A stretch of 64,000 bases of DNA from positions 1 through 64,000 of the forward strand of contig NZ_JAQAGY010000009.1 of NCBI RefSeq assembly GCF_027533645.1. The letters are read 5' to 3'. Positions within the stretch are counted from its first letter, which is position 1. Every line of letters starts with the position of its first letter. This document shows, piece by piece, positions 42,712 to 51,098 of the stretch. Under the pieces are notes generated by a model. That model was given only the letters and a program-made list of their open reading frames with translations. It did not search any database and was not told where the DNA came from. Made by a program: the position numbers and the translations under genes. This stretch comes from Paenibacillus caseinilyticus (GTDB lineage Bacteria > Bacillota > Bacilli > Paenibacillales > NBRC-103111).

Positions 42712-43923
42712 TTAGAGATGCCCCCCCTGCAAGCGGGCTTTCAAAAGCGTATTAATCCGCTCGGAGGCGATCAGCATCAAGAGGGCGTACAGCAGGACCA
42801 AGACCGGAAATATCCCGATGGTAAATGAAGCCGCGAGCGCCCCGAGCAGCGGAGGCAGCACGGTGCTGCCCGTATAGGCCGCTGCGATCTGGTATCCCAT
42901 AATCCGGGGAGCATGCCTGCGGCCGAAACGCGCCGGCGTCTCGTGAAGCATGCACGGGAAGATTGGGGCACAGCCGAGCCCTACCAAGATCAATCCGATC
43001 AGCGAGCATACCGGTGGAACCGGCAGCAGCAATAACAGAGCTCCGGCCAGCGCGGTCAACTGTCCGGCACGGATGAGTGTCCGGCTGCTGACCCGGAAGG
43101 TCACGAACCCAGTTACGAGCCGGCCAACCGTGATCCCGGCATAGTACAAGGAAATCCATCCGGCCGCCGTCGACGCCGGCAACTGCTTGACATGGACGAG
43201 GAAGCTGCTTCCCCACAGGCCGACAGACGCTTCCACCCCGCAGTAGAACAGGAATGAGAGCATCGCGAGGAGGATCCCCTGCTTCGCCGGTGGCTTCTCC
43301 GAGTCCGTCCCTTCAAGGGGCAGCGGCTCCGCCCCCTCCTCCGTGCGGTCCGCGCGGTCAGCCTCATGTGAGGAGGCCGCCCGTTTCCACAACGGCAGGG
43401 ATAGGAGCAGAACAGCCACCAGTATCCATTGGATCACGGCAATCGTACTGTAGCCGTCCCTCCAGGAAGCGTCATGGTCGATATACCAGGACAGGATGAT
43501 GGGACCCAGGGTGGCTCCGACGCCCCAGAAGCAGTGCAGCCAGCTCATGTGATGGGCTTTGTAATGGGCTGCCACATAGCTGTTCAGGCCCGCATCGACA
43601 GCGCCGGCTCCGAGGCCCAGCGGCACTGCGAAGAGAAACAGCCACGCCACGGAAGGGGCATGGGCATAACCGAGCAGAGCCGCCGCGGTCAGCATGCAGC
43701 TGACCATGGTGACGAGGCCGGTGCCGAACCGCCCGATGACCGGTCCGCTCAGCAAGCTCGACAGGATCGTTCCCGCCGCGATGCTCATCGCGATGTAACC
43801 CGCGGTTCCGAGCGGCACCCCGAAGTCGGACTGCATAAGCGGCCAAGCCGAGCCCAGCACCGAGTCGGGCAGCCCCAGAGAGATGAAAGCCATATAAATT
43901 AGAACCAGAAAAAAAGTTGCCAT
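42712..43923 (-). CDS. MFS transporter (sugar-type) next to a ROK regulator
   Basis: 403 residues, twelve membrane segments. Starts MATFFLVLIYMAFISLGLPD, with DSVLGSAWPLMQSDFGVPLG, GLGAGAVDAGLNSYVAAHY and FWGVGATLGPIILSW, typical of the FucP/YfkF-like sugar or glycoside branch of MFS. The gene begins 13 bases after the stop of a ROK-family repressor on the same strand, so the pair is one operon controlled by that repressor. The transported compound is unknown; a sugar is likely from the regulator family. Confidence 0.87.
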   Translation of the reverse strand: MATFFLVLIYMAFISLGLPDSVLGSAWPLMQSDFGVPLGTAGYIAMSIAAGTILSSLLSGPVIGRFGTGLVTMVSCMLTAAALLGYAHAPSVAWLFLFAVPLGLGAGAVDAGLNSYVAAHYKAHHMSWLHCFWGVGATLGPIILSWYIDHDASWRDGYSTIAVIQWILVAVLLLSLPLWKRAASSHEADRADRTEEGAEPLPLEGTDSEKPPAKQGILLAMLSFLFYCGVEASVGLWGSSFLVHVKQLPASTAAGWISLYYAGITVGRLVTGFVTFRVSSRTLIRAGQLTALAGALLLLLPVPPVCSLIGLILVGLGCAPIFPCMLHETPARFGRRHAPRIMGYQIAAAYTGSTVLPPLLGALAASFTIGIFPVLVLLYALLMLIASERINTLLKARLQGGHL

Positions 43924-43935
43924 ATGTATGCCCGC

Positions 43936-44925
43936 CTATGCTTCGTATTTAGATAACAGGAAACCGGGTTCGAGGGTGCTCAAGGTCTGCACGATCATCC
44001 CGTCCACATAATCAGCCGTAAAATCTTCGGAAATCGACAGTTGGGGAACGGCGCCCGGAGGCAGCAGCCTGGAGCAGCCCTGCATCATCGCCGGAAGCTG
44101 CGCTTGACCCAGAAAGCTGGCGTTCAGCACAACGAAGTCCGGATTGAGTACGCTGCAGACGGCCGCGGTCAGTCTGGCTGCAGCCTCGCACCTCGCCTCG
44201 ACCGATTCCCGCAGCAGCGCCCCGCCCCAGGGAATCCCTAGCGGAATCGTCGCCACCTCGCCGGCGAATCCGCGCTTGCCCTTGAACAGCTTCCCTTGGA
44301 TGACAATCCCCGCTCCCGGCGCGAACCGGTCGGGAATATACAGGTAGACCCCCGTCGCATCCGGAGCTACCCCCTTCTTCTTCCAGAACCCGAGGACCGC
44401 CGCATTCACATCGTTCTCCACGACGACCGGCTTACCGTAACGTTCCCGGAAGTGCTCCGTAAGCGCCACGCCCCGGAGCGCATCATAGTCGGACACCATC
44501 ATCCGCCCCTCGTATTCCGCGCCCGGCAGGCCGAACCCTATCGCGCCAATCGCAGGATAGGCAGCGAGCGCAACGTCGATCAGCGTTTCGAACGTCTGCA
44601 CATCCACCTTCTCCGTCCTAGCGTCTGTCTCCGATATGGTTTTGCCCGAGAGATTGACCACCGTGCTGCGGATCCGGGTATCCCCTTTCGTTTCGTAGGG
44701 AAACAGGATTAGGGCAAGAGCATAATCCGGATTGTAGGCATAGAGCTGCGCCGGCCGGCCTCCGCCCGAAGACACCCGCTCAGCCTCCTGTACTTCCCCC
44801 CGCTCCGTCAAATCCTGCAGGAGGGTGCCGACCGTGACGGCGCTCAGCCCCGTAGCCTGTGCCAGCTCCCGTTTGGTGGCCTGCCCCTTCTCTTTGAGCA
44901 CCCGGCGCACCAGGTGAAGATTCAC
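43936..44925 (-). CDS. ROK family transcriptional repressor
   Basis: 329 residues if started at GTG 44925. Winged helix NLHLVRRVLKEKGQATKREL then AQATGLSAVTVGTLLQDLTE; then a ROK sugar-kinase-like domain with IGFGLPG, VVENDVNAAVLGFW and GFAGEVATIP, although the usual CxCGxxGC zinc motif is not evident. The frame stays open upstream and reads IDSIGGNAVLIRE, which looks like the conserved N-terminus of this family, yet no ATG, GTG or TTG precedes it; a noncanonical start after GAAGGGGGAGAG is possible. A 15-base palindrome lies just upstream. Confidence 0.87.
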   Translation of the reverse strand: MNLHLVRRVLKEKGQATKRELAQATGLSAVTVGTLLQDLTERGEVQEAERVSSGGGRPAQLYAYNPDYALALILFPYETKGDTRIRSTVVNLSGKTISETDARTEKVDVQTFETLIDVALAAYPAIGAIGFGLPGAEYEGRMMVSDYDALRGVALTEHFRERYGKPVVVENDVNAAVLGFWKKKGVAPDATGVYLYIPDRFAPGAGIVIQGKLFKGKRGFAGEVATIPLGIPWGGALLRESVEARCEAAARLTAAVCSVLNPDFVVLNASFLGQAQLPAMMQGCSRLLPPGAVPQLSISEDFTADYVDGMIVQTLSTLEPGFLLSKYEA

Positions 44926-44992
44926 CTCGCGGATCAGAACGGCATTACCGCCGATGGAATCGATAAGCTCTCCCCCTTCCGTATAAATAAAT

Positions 44993-45007
44993 CACTTTTC
45001 AAAAGTG
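44993..45007. promoter_or_regulatory. Palindromic operator upstream of the ROK gene
   Basis: CACTTTT-C-AAAAGTG, perfect 7-base arms around one base, 70 bases before the GTG start and adjacent to a TATAAA (minus strand, about 45010-45016). Fits autoregulation by the ROK protein. Confidence 0.65.
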
Positions 45008-45097
45008 TTTTATAAAGTGGTTCCAAGTTACCATCTTCCGGAGCAACTGTCAATCCCTACAGAGGTATTCCCCCCTCCAGCCGTCTGCCCGGCAAGC

Positions 45098-45131
45098 CCA
45101 AAGAGGAAGCCGCCCTTCAGGCGCTTCCTCC
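45098..45131 (-). terminator. Terminator after the remnant region
   Basis: Minus strand GAGGAAGC pairs with GCTTCCTC around a GCC/GGC inner pair, followed by TTTGGG. Short T-run. Confidence 0.5.
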
Positions 45132-45137
45132 TTGCTT

Positions 45138-45697
45138 TTACTTGCGGCCTGCCGCCTGGTCAGCGGCAGCTTCCAGCTCTTCCGCGAACTGCCGCGGCGA
45201 GATCGTGCCTCCGAGCAGTTTGCCGTTATACTTGCCATCATGTGCGGTTTCTAAAATATATGTATCGTTCATCCCTCTAAGATAGTATCGCAGCTGAGTC
45301 AGCTCATGAATTTGGTAAAGTTCTTGAATGTGCAGCAACAACGCAACGCCTGCTTCGACAAAAGTGAGTAGGTAACGGGAAATGTACCCATATACGAAAT
45401 TATGCACACCCGTATCTCCATGCAATAAGCATTTCATGTCCACATTAGAGATGCTTTCCAGAAGGGACTTCACTCTATGATAGTCCTCCATAGGCAGCAC
45501 GCTTCCCACCTGAATTCGGGCACCCTCGAGACTTCGCTGATTGAACTCAAGCCACGAATCGCGCGGAGCCGCGAGCCTTCCCCACTTCTCGGTCTGTTCA
45601 TAGATGAAATCTCCTCCGGTCGGTCGAGCTTCAATACGCAGCTGGGTTCTTCGTTAACTGTCAGCGTATATACCTGCCCATCCGTGGTTCCATTCAT
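45138..45697 (-). pseudogene. Composite remnant: phosphotransferase fragments joined to a solute-binding-protein-like tail
   Basis: From 45697 one frame gives VYTLTVNEEPSCVLKLDRPE, the N-lobe of an APH-like kinase. A frameshift near 45610 moves to the next frame: DFIYEQTEKWGRLAAPRDSW, then MKCLLHGDTGVHNFVY, which is the kinase catalytic loop. After that the metal-binding segment is absent. The last 45 residues (NDTYILETAHDGKYNGKLLG; ISPRQFAEELEAAADQAAGR) resemble the extreme C-terminus of an extracellular solute-binding protein. So this is a decayed kinase gene with internal loss, fused to an unrelated tail. The tail assignment is weak. Confidence 0.55.
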
Positions 45698-45738
45698 GGA
45701 ATCACTTACCCACCTCTATCGCCTTCACGTATTGTAAG

Positions 45739-47112
45739 TTACGAGCTCCTTGCGGCGATGCTTTCCGTGAGGTCTTCTCTCTGAAGAGCAGGCACTTCCC
45801 ACCTTCTAGACCGCCAGCGCCGCCTCATCAATAGGGCGCGGATCCACTCGTCGGCCACGAAGGACGCATAGACGCCTAGCAGCCCCAGGTCAAGGTATAC
45901 AATGCTCACATAAGCTGCCGGCACCCGGATTCCGATCATAAAGAGAACCCCGAGCACCGCGGGGTAGTTCGCATCCCCCACGGCCTTCAGCACATGCTGA
46001 TACACCATGCACATGCTGTGCGCGGGCTGGAAGAGAAGCATCAGCCACAGCAAGCGGGTTCCCCACCCGATGACGACCGGGTCGTCTGTGAAGAAACCAA
46101 GCAGCGCCTCCGCCTCCACCGCGATCAAGACAGCGGCTGCCGCTCCGAAGATCATCGACCAGCGGATGCCGTGCATGCAGCGTTCCATGGCTTCCGCCGT
46201 CCTGCGCCCTCCAATGAGGTGCCCGATCATAATCTGTGTGCCTATCGCAATAGAGGTTGCTATGAGCGAAACGATGCCCAGCGTGCTGTCCACAAAGACT
46301 CGAGCGGTCAGGGCCTTGATCCCGAGTCCTGCGATGAAAGAGGTGATGCACAGCTGGGAAACATAGTAAGCCAGGTACTCGATCGTGGAAGGGATGCCGA
46401 TCCGCAGCAGCCTGCCGGTATATTCACCGGACATGCCCCAGAACCTGCTCGTCTTAGATGAAGATCCTAATTTGGTTATCAGCACCAAGGCCATCAGCGT
46501 CATTCCCAGCACCCTTGACAGGACCGTGGACCAGGCCACTCCTTCGATGCCAAACTCCGGCAGCCCGGCGGGACTGTACAGCACCAGATAATTGCCGATG
46601 ACATGTACCACATTCATGCCCACCCCGATGTACATAACTTGCCGGGTCAACCCATGGCTGCGGAGGATGGCAGATAACGTCAGCATGACGGCCTCCAAGA
46701 ACAAAAAGCCTCCGACGATCCGTACATACGTAAGCCCGTCGCCCATCAGCTCGGGAGGCGTCCCGAGCCAGGACAAGTATAGCGATGCCCCGCTCCAAAG
46801 CGCCAGGCTGCATAACAGCCCGAACACGGCATTCAACGTAACCGCCGTCCGCGCCGCCGCTGCTGCTTTCCGGTGCAGACCGGCACCGAGCTCCTGCGAG
46901 ATCACGATCGTCGTCCCCGCTGCGACGAAGCCGAACAGCATAATAAACAGCTGTACGATCTGATTGGCGATCCCTACGGCCGCTACGGCTCCGCTGCTGT
47001 AATGGCTTAACATATAAACGTCCAAGCTTCCCATCAGGAGATGCAGCAGCATCTCCACAAATATCGGCCAAGTTAACCTTGCCAAGCTTGTTACTGTAGG
47101 CTGAGCCTTCAT
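45739..47112 (-). CDS. MATE family efflux transporter
   Basis: 457 residues from ATG 47112, which has AGGGGG nine bases upstream; an ATG at 47136 lacks a site. Twelve membrane helices in two halves (LTWPIFVEMLLHLLMGSLDV; LLRIGIPSTIEYLAYYVSQL). Conserved LSHYSSGAVAAVGIANQIVQ. MATE proteins export drugs or metabolites with Na+ or H+. A WYL-domain regulator is divergent 110 bases away and is the likely controller. Substrate unknown. Confidence 0.9.
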   Translation of the reverse strand: MKAQPTVTSLARLTWPIFVEMLLHLLMGSLDVYMLSHYSSGAVAAVGIANQIVQLFIMLFGFVAAGTTIVISQELGAGLHRKAAAAARTAVTLNAVFGLLCSLALWSGASLYLSWLGTPPELMGDGLTYVRIVGGFLFLEAVMLTLSAILRSHGLTRQVMYIGVGMNVVHVIGNYLVLYSPAGLPEFGIEGVAWSTVLSRVLGMTLMALVLITKLGSSSKTSRFWGMSGEYTGRLLRIGIPSTIEYLAYYVSQLCITSFIAGLGIKALTARVFVDSTLGIVSLIATSIAIGTQIMIGHLIGGRRTAEAMERCMHGIRWSMIFGAAAAVLIAVEAEALLGFFTDDPVVIGWGTRLLWLMLLFQPAHSMCMVYQHVLKAVGDANYPAVLGVLFMIGIRVPAAYVSIVYLDLGLLGVYASFVADEWIRALLMRRRWRSRRWEVPALQREDLTESIAARSS

Positions 47113-47221
47113 CCATTTCTTCCCCCTGCTGCTCATTTGAACTTAGCGTAGCACGGAAAAGTGCCAATGGCTGTCACCTTTCTATGTTACTATCAAAGGA
47201 GTCAACAAGGAGGGCATGCCC

Positions 47222-48178
47222 ATGATGAATAAAGCCCAGCGGCTGCTTCAACTATTCATGACCATTCAGACCAAACATAAATTCAATCTCGCCGATCTGA
47301 CGGAGGAGTTCCAGGTATCGAAGAGGACGATGCTGCGCGACCTGCAGGAGCTAAGCGAGCTCGGCGTCCCGCTGTACTCGGAGCTCGGCGTTCACGGTGG
47401 GTACAGGCTCCTTCGCGACCGCATGCTGCCGCCCATCCACTTCACGGACAAGGAAGCCCTGGCGCTGTTTCTCATTGCCGAATCTCTTCGGGATTACAAG
47501 ATGCTTCCCTTCGATTCCGAGGTGGAGTCCGCGCTGAAGAAGTTCTATCATTACTCGCCGCCGGAGACCAAAGAAAAGCTCGACCGGATCCGCTCGAACA
47601 TGCTGTTTCATGTACCGGCACGGCAGCTGGAGACGCCTCATCTGTCGGCCTTGTTCGAAGCCTCCTTAGACCGGCGTGTGGTTCATATTACGTATGAGTC
47701 GGAGAGAGGGGTGTCGAACAGAGACATCCAAGCCATCGGCATCTATGCTATGAACGGCTTCTGGTATTGCCCGGCCTACTGCTGCAAGTCACAGGATTAC
47801 CGGCTCTTCCGGGTAGACCGCGTCACCTCGCTGACTGAGGCGGAGGATCCGACAAGCCGCATCGATATGATCGGATACCAGATCAAGGATTGGGTGTTCT
47901 TCGACCGGACTGAGGAGACAGCGGATCTGACTATCAAGCTGACCCGGGCCGGTGTCATCCGCAGCCAGTCCGATCCCTGGATGCTTGAAGGACTTACGGT
48001 TCAAGAGGACGGAACCGGCTTGATCCGCCGGAAGGTCACGTCGTCTTATCTGCCCTGCCTGGTCGATGTGCTGATCGGTTATGGGAAGGATGCCGTCGTA
48101 GAGGAGCCACGGGTATGCCGTGAAATGATCTTGAACCGCGTCGATGAGATTCGCGAGCTGTATTCCGCAAAAATTTGA
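47222..48178 (+). CDS. YafY-type WYL-domain transcriptional regulator
   Basis: About 318 residues. Three ATG codons stand at 47216, 47222 and 47225; 47222 has the best spacing from AAGGAGGG. N-terminal DeoR-like helix-turn-helix (FNLADLTEEFQVSKRTMLRD, LQELSELGVPLYSELGVHGG), then a WYL domain (VVHITYESERGVSNRDIQAI, GFWYCPAYCCKSQDYRLFRV) with the ligand-binding core, and a C-terminal WCX extension. WYL regulators sense ligands or nucleic acids. Divergent from the MATE gene; a strong terminator follows. Confidence 0.9.
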   Translation: MMNKAQRLLQLFMTIQTKHKFNLADLTEEFQVSKRTMLRDLQELSELGVPLYSELGVHGGYRLLRDRMLPPIHFTDKEALALFLIAESLRDYKMLPFDSEVESALKKFYHYSPPETKEKLDRIRSNMLFHVPARQLETPHLSALFEASLDRRVVHITYESERGVSNRDIQAIGIYAMNGFWYCPAYCCKSQDYRLFRVDRVTSLTEAEDPTSRIDMIGYQIKDWVFFDRTEETADLTIKLTRAGVIRSQSDPWMLEGLTVQEDGTGLIRRKVTSSYLPCLVDVLIGYGKDAVVEEPRVCREMILNRVDEIRELYSAKI

Positions 48179-48225
48179 TCCTCCCCTCCGTGCGCTTGCC
48201 GGAAGGACAAGGGAACCAAAGCAAA

Positions 48226-48266
48226 CCAGCCTTCGTCCGGCAGCAAACCGGACGAAGGCTGGTTTT
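48226..48266. terminator. Strong terminator between convergent genes
   Basis: CCAGCCTTCGTCCGG and CCGGACGAAGGCTGG form a perfect 15-bp stem with a 7-base loop, followed by TTTTGT on the plus strand; serves the WYL gene and perhaps the dockerin gene. Confidence 0.9.
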
Positions 48267-48291
48267 GTCCTATTCTCATTTGGCGATAATA

Positions 48292-49149
48292 TTACATCGG
48301 CCCTTGTGACATCGAAAGCATCTTATCTGCGGCATGCTGGATATCTTCCTTGGTGATTTTCGTATCATTGTTGATATCGAACTTAGGGTCAACCATAAAC
48401 GAATTACTTATTTCGCCCTGATAGAGGGCCAAGTTCCAGATATCGAATAAGTTCACCAACCGATCCCCATTATAATCCATATCCATAAAACTAAACAGAT
48501 TATAATCCCGGGGGAACCCTGGAACAATCATGGCGTAAGGGGTGCCTGCATTGCCTTTTCTAAACGCAAGCTGTGGGTCAATCCTAAAGGAGATTTTGCC
48601 TATGCCGCCAGAGCCGATCACTTTAAGCTTTATAGTCAGCAGCCTTACTTTGCCGCTTTTTGCAGGATACTCTTTAGGGATCCAGCCCATATAATTATTC
48701 ATATTGAAATATTCATGTTTTGCGAAGACCGCCGTCTTGCCTTCTACGCCAAACTCTTCAGACAACTTAGATTCGATAATTTGAAACTTAGTGGAATCCG
48801 GCTTTACATAAAGGAAGAACCCTTCTAAATCGGTAACCTTATCCGCATACACGTTAATGGTTAGGATGCTGTTCGGTTTTAAAACAATGGGGTCATTCTC
48901 AATGGCTACATGTGCATACTCATATTCTAACGGGGATGGGTTCTGAGTATGAGATGTAACCGCCCGGCTGTATACATTCTGAGCAACTGCTTGCTGAAGA
49001 TAAACATCATCGCTGATTGTAAAGACCTGATTGGTCCAATCTTCAGGCAAAGGCGATGCCTCTTCTGCGCTTGCGAATGACGGTAAGAAAACCATGACAG
49101 TAAACATGAAAACCATTACCTTGACTATGCTCATCTGCAGTCTCTTCAT
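48292..49149 (-). CDS. Secreted cohesin-like/dockerin type I protein
   Basis: 285 residues with signal peptide (VMVFMFTVMVFLPSFASA). Residues about 75-215 form a cohesin-like beta sandwich (NSILTINVYADKVTDLEGFF; TIKLKVIGSGGIGKISFRID). The C-terminal 60 residues hold two calcium-binding dockerin repeats: DMDYNGDRLVNLFDIWNLAL and KFDINNDTKITKEDIQHAAD. Dockerin-cohesin pairs build cellulosomes in clostridia; in Paenibacillus single proteins carrying both are seen without a full cellulosome. May self-associate or join surface enzymes. No partner gene is adjacent. Confidence 0.82.
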   Translation of the reverse strand: MKRLQMSIVKVMVFMFTVMVFLPSFASAEEASPLPEDWTNQVFTISDDVYLQQAVAQNVYSRAVTSHTQNPSPLEYEYAHVAIENDPIVLKPNSILTINVYADKVTDLEGFFLYVKPDSTKFQIIESKLSEEFGVEGKTAVFAKHEYFNMNNYMGWIPKEYPAKSGKVRLLTIKLKVIGSGGIGKISFRIDPQLAFRKGNAGTPYAMIVPGFPRDYNLFSFMDMDYNGDRLVNLFDIWNLALYQGEISNSFMVDPKFDINNDTKITKEDIQHAADKMLSMSQGPM

Positions 49150-49214
49150 TCTCTTTGCTCCCCGTATGTAAGATAGGTGTGACTCTATTAATATACCAAA
49201 CTTCGCATACAGGA

Positions 49215-49337
49215 TTAATAAAGGTTTGATAAAGACTTCCTGCGTCTCTTCTCCAATAAAGGACCAAACGCTTCTACCTGCATCGCAAATATCGTTTCGG
49301 CATCCCGTAACGCCGCTTTCTCCAATCTAACTTCCAT
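49215..49337 (-). pseudogene. GNAT acetyltransferase N-terminal remnant
   Basis: 40 codons from ATG 49337 with GGGAGGAAG upstream: MEVRLEKAALRDAETIFAMQ, VEAFGPLLEKRRRKSLSNLY, stop. The first 30 residues match the start of a GNAT N-acetyltransferase (the usual continuation is LLEKYQDYDTNPA). The acetyl-CoA-binding part is missing. A truncated gene that keeps its own ribosome site. Remaining bases 49338-49504 show nothing further. Confidence 0.6.
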
Positions 49338-49504
49338 CGTCTTCCTCCCGCTGGTTGAATCCCCCCAATTGTATCCATTGGGAGATGGAGCTGGCTCCCC
49401 TGGTACTGGACTAGCGCATCGCCGCCCAAGCACACCAAACAGCGCCAGCCTTGGCATCGTTCTTGCCTGGGACTGACGCTGTTCGCTTGACTACCTGCTA
49501 CCGC

Positions 49505-49945
49505 CTATGCCTGACCGCCATAAATCTTCTCCAGGGCTTCGCGCTGGGGAGGCCTGATATTGATCACCGGCCGGATGTCTTTCGCGATCCGCTCCGCTTC
49601 TTCGATCGTCGAGGCTTGGCCCAGCGCGATCAAGGTGCCGACCGCCACCGCGCCGGTCCGGCCCTTGCCGCCGCCGCAGTGGAATCCTACCTTCTTGCCG
49701 CTGCGGTAAGCGTCCACGACAGCATCGATCGCCTGGCGGAACCGCTCGTCTTGCGGCGTCTCGGCATGGTCCCCGAGGCCGATCTTCACCCAAGCGGCCT
49801 CTGTTCCCGGATACGCGCACTCGGTCGCCTCGTCACGGAGATCTATGATAACGTCGCAGTGTTCCTCCGTAATCATAGCCTCCACGTCGGAAGCGCCGCC
49901 AAGATAAATCCGGTCTTCCACTAAGGCTTGATAAGCTTTGCTCAT
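49505..49945 (-). CDS. Dual-specificity/tyrosine-phosphatase-like protein
   Basis: 146 residues from ATG 49945 (GGGAG upstream; frame open to 49990). PTP signature CX5R is intact: HCGGGKGRTG with Cys90 and Arg96, general-acid Asp probably in IGLGDHAETPQD. Short, single domain and cytoplasmic; resembles bacterial DSP-like phosphatases that dephosphorylate proteins or inositol-type phosphates. Sequence starts MSKAYQALVEDRIYLGGASD. No kinase gene adjacent. Single-gene unit. Confidence 0.85.
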   Translation of the reverse strand: MSKAYQALVEDRIYLGGASDVEAMITEEHCDVIIDLRDEATECAYPGTEAAWVKIGLGDHAETPQDERFRQAIDAVVDAYRSGKKVGFHCGGGKGRTGAVAVGTLIALGQASTIEEAERIAKDIRPVINIRPPQREALEKIYGGQA

Positions 49946-50159
49946 GCTGTGCTCTCCCTTCATCCTTACGGTTATGAATCTCGCTTGCAACCATCGCGAA
50001 CATTGGACTGTATATCATTATATAACTGCTCGATGATATGTAAAAGATGAGCTTATGCAGCCGCATCTCTCTGCGAGTAAGTCTTTGTCCTCTGACCGGT
50101 GTCCAGCATAGCAAAAGGGCCGCCTGAAGGCAGCCCCGCTTATCCCCTATACGTTCTCT

Positions 50160-51098
50160 TTACCGCTCCGACACTCCACGCCTTCCTTCCCCATCTCTCC
50201 CGCCGCTCTCCCTGCTGACCTCTTCCCAGAGCTCCCGGGCCGTCCTTGCCAGCCACAGGGACTGCGCCCAGCGGTCCCCGAGCTCCTCGGCACGTTCCCC
50301 GCATTCATCCCGGGTGATCGCATAAGGAGGCGGTCCCAGCTCACAGACGAACGGCAGGACTACGCCCCGGCCCGCGTCGTTCAGCCAATACTCCATCCCC
50401 CGCTTCCACCAGCGGACAAAATGCGGTACGGCCTCATGCTCTCCGTGCTCGCCCGGATCGACCTGAATCTGCTCCCCATTCGAGATCCGGCCGTGAATGG
50501 CGGAGGTCCGGGTTAGCAGAATGCCGAGCAGCGCCTCGGCTTCGGGAGACACGGTGCGCATCTCCCCGGCCGTCACATAGTGGGAGAAGTCGATCGTCAG
50601 CCGCAGATCCTCCAGTGCCTGGACATACCGGACAGTCCGCAGGAGATCCTGGGTGGCCGTCCCCCGGTGCGTTTCGATGCAGACGTCGATCCCATAGGAC
50701 GCCACCAGGGCCTGCAGCCCGCCGAGGAGTTCCTGCGCCGGAGCGCCGGTCACGAACGGCGTCATGACCTGCACATTCACGTGGCCGATCGCTCCCCCGT
50801 AGGCAGCCGCCCGCTGGAGGAATCCCTCCAAGTCGCCCACAGAAGACGGGTAGGCATTCACGCTGAAGGACAGACCGTACTCCCGGAGCAGCCTCTTCCA
50901 CTCCTGCGCCCCGGCAGGCTCCGGCAGGAAGCCGTTGATGCCGTCGAAGCCGGCTTCGGCAATCCGCCGCACTTTGTCCTCCGTCGTGTCTCCCGCTGCC
51001 CCTCCCTGCAGTCCGCTCATGCCCCACCACGACATCTGGACCTCGAGCCGCCGGCCAGCCGGTCTCTCAGTGCGGATAGAGCGCATCGAATTCGACAC
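50160..51098 (-). CDS. TIM-barrel sugar-phosphate isomerase/epimerase family protein
   Basis: 312 residues if started at GTG 51098, overlapping the PhyH gene end by 32 bases; ATG 51035, after GAGG, is an alternative but would cut the first strand LEVQMSWWGM. The AP-endonuclease-2-like TIM barrel is clear: IAEAGFDGINGFLPE, IDVCIETHRGT with the metal-ligand Glu, LRLTIDFSHYVTAG, AIHGRISNGEQIQVDPGEHG. Such enzymes isomerise or epimerise sugars, inositols or their derivatives with a divalent metal. Coupled to a PhyH dioxygenase gene and divergent from an AraC regulator. Confidence 0.82.
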   Translation of the reverse strand: MSNSMRSIRTERPAGRRLEVQMSWWGMSGLQGGAAGDTTEDKVRRIAEAGFDGINGFLPEPAGAQEWKRLLREYGLSFSVNAYPSSVGDLEGFLQRAAAYGGAIGHVNVQVMTPFVTGAPAQELLGGLQALVASYGIDVCIETHRGTATQDLLRTVRYVQALEDLRLTIDFSHYVTAGEMRTVSPEAEALLGILLTRTSAIHGRISNGEQIQVDPGEHGEHEAVPHFVRWWKRGMEYWLNDAGRGVVLPFVCELGPPPYAITRDECGERAEELGDRWAQSLWLARTARELWEEVSRESGGRDGEGRRGVSER

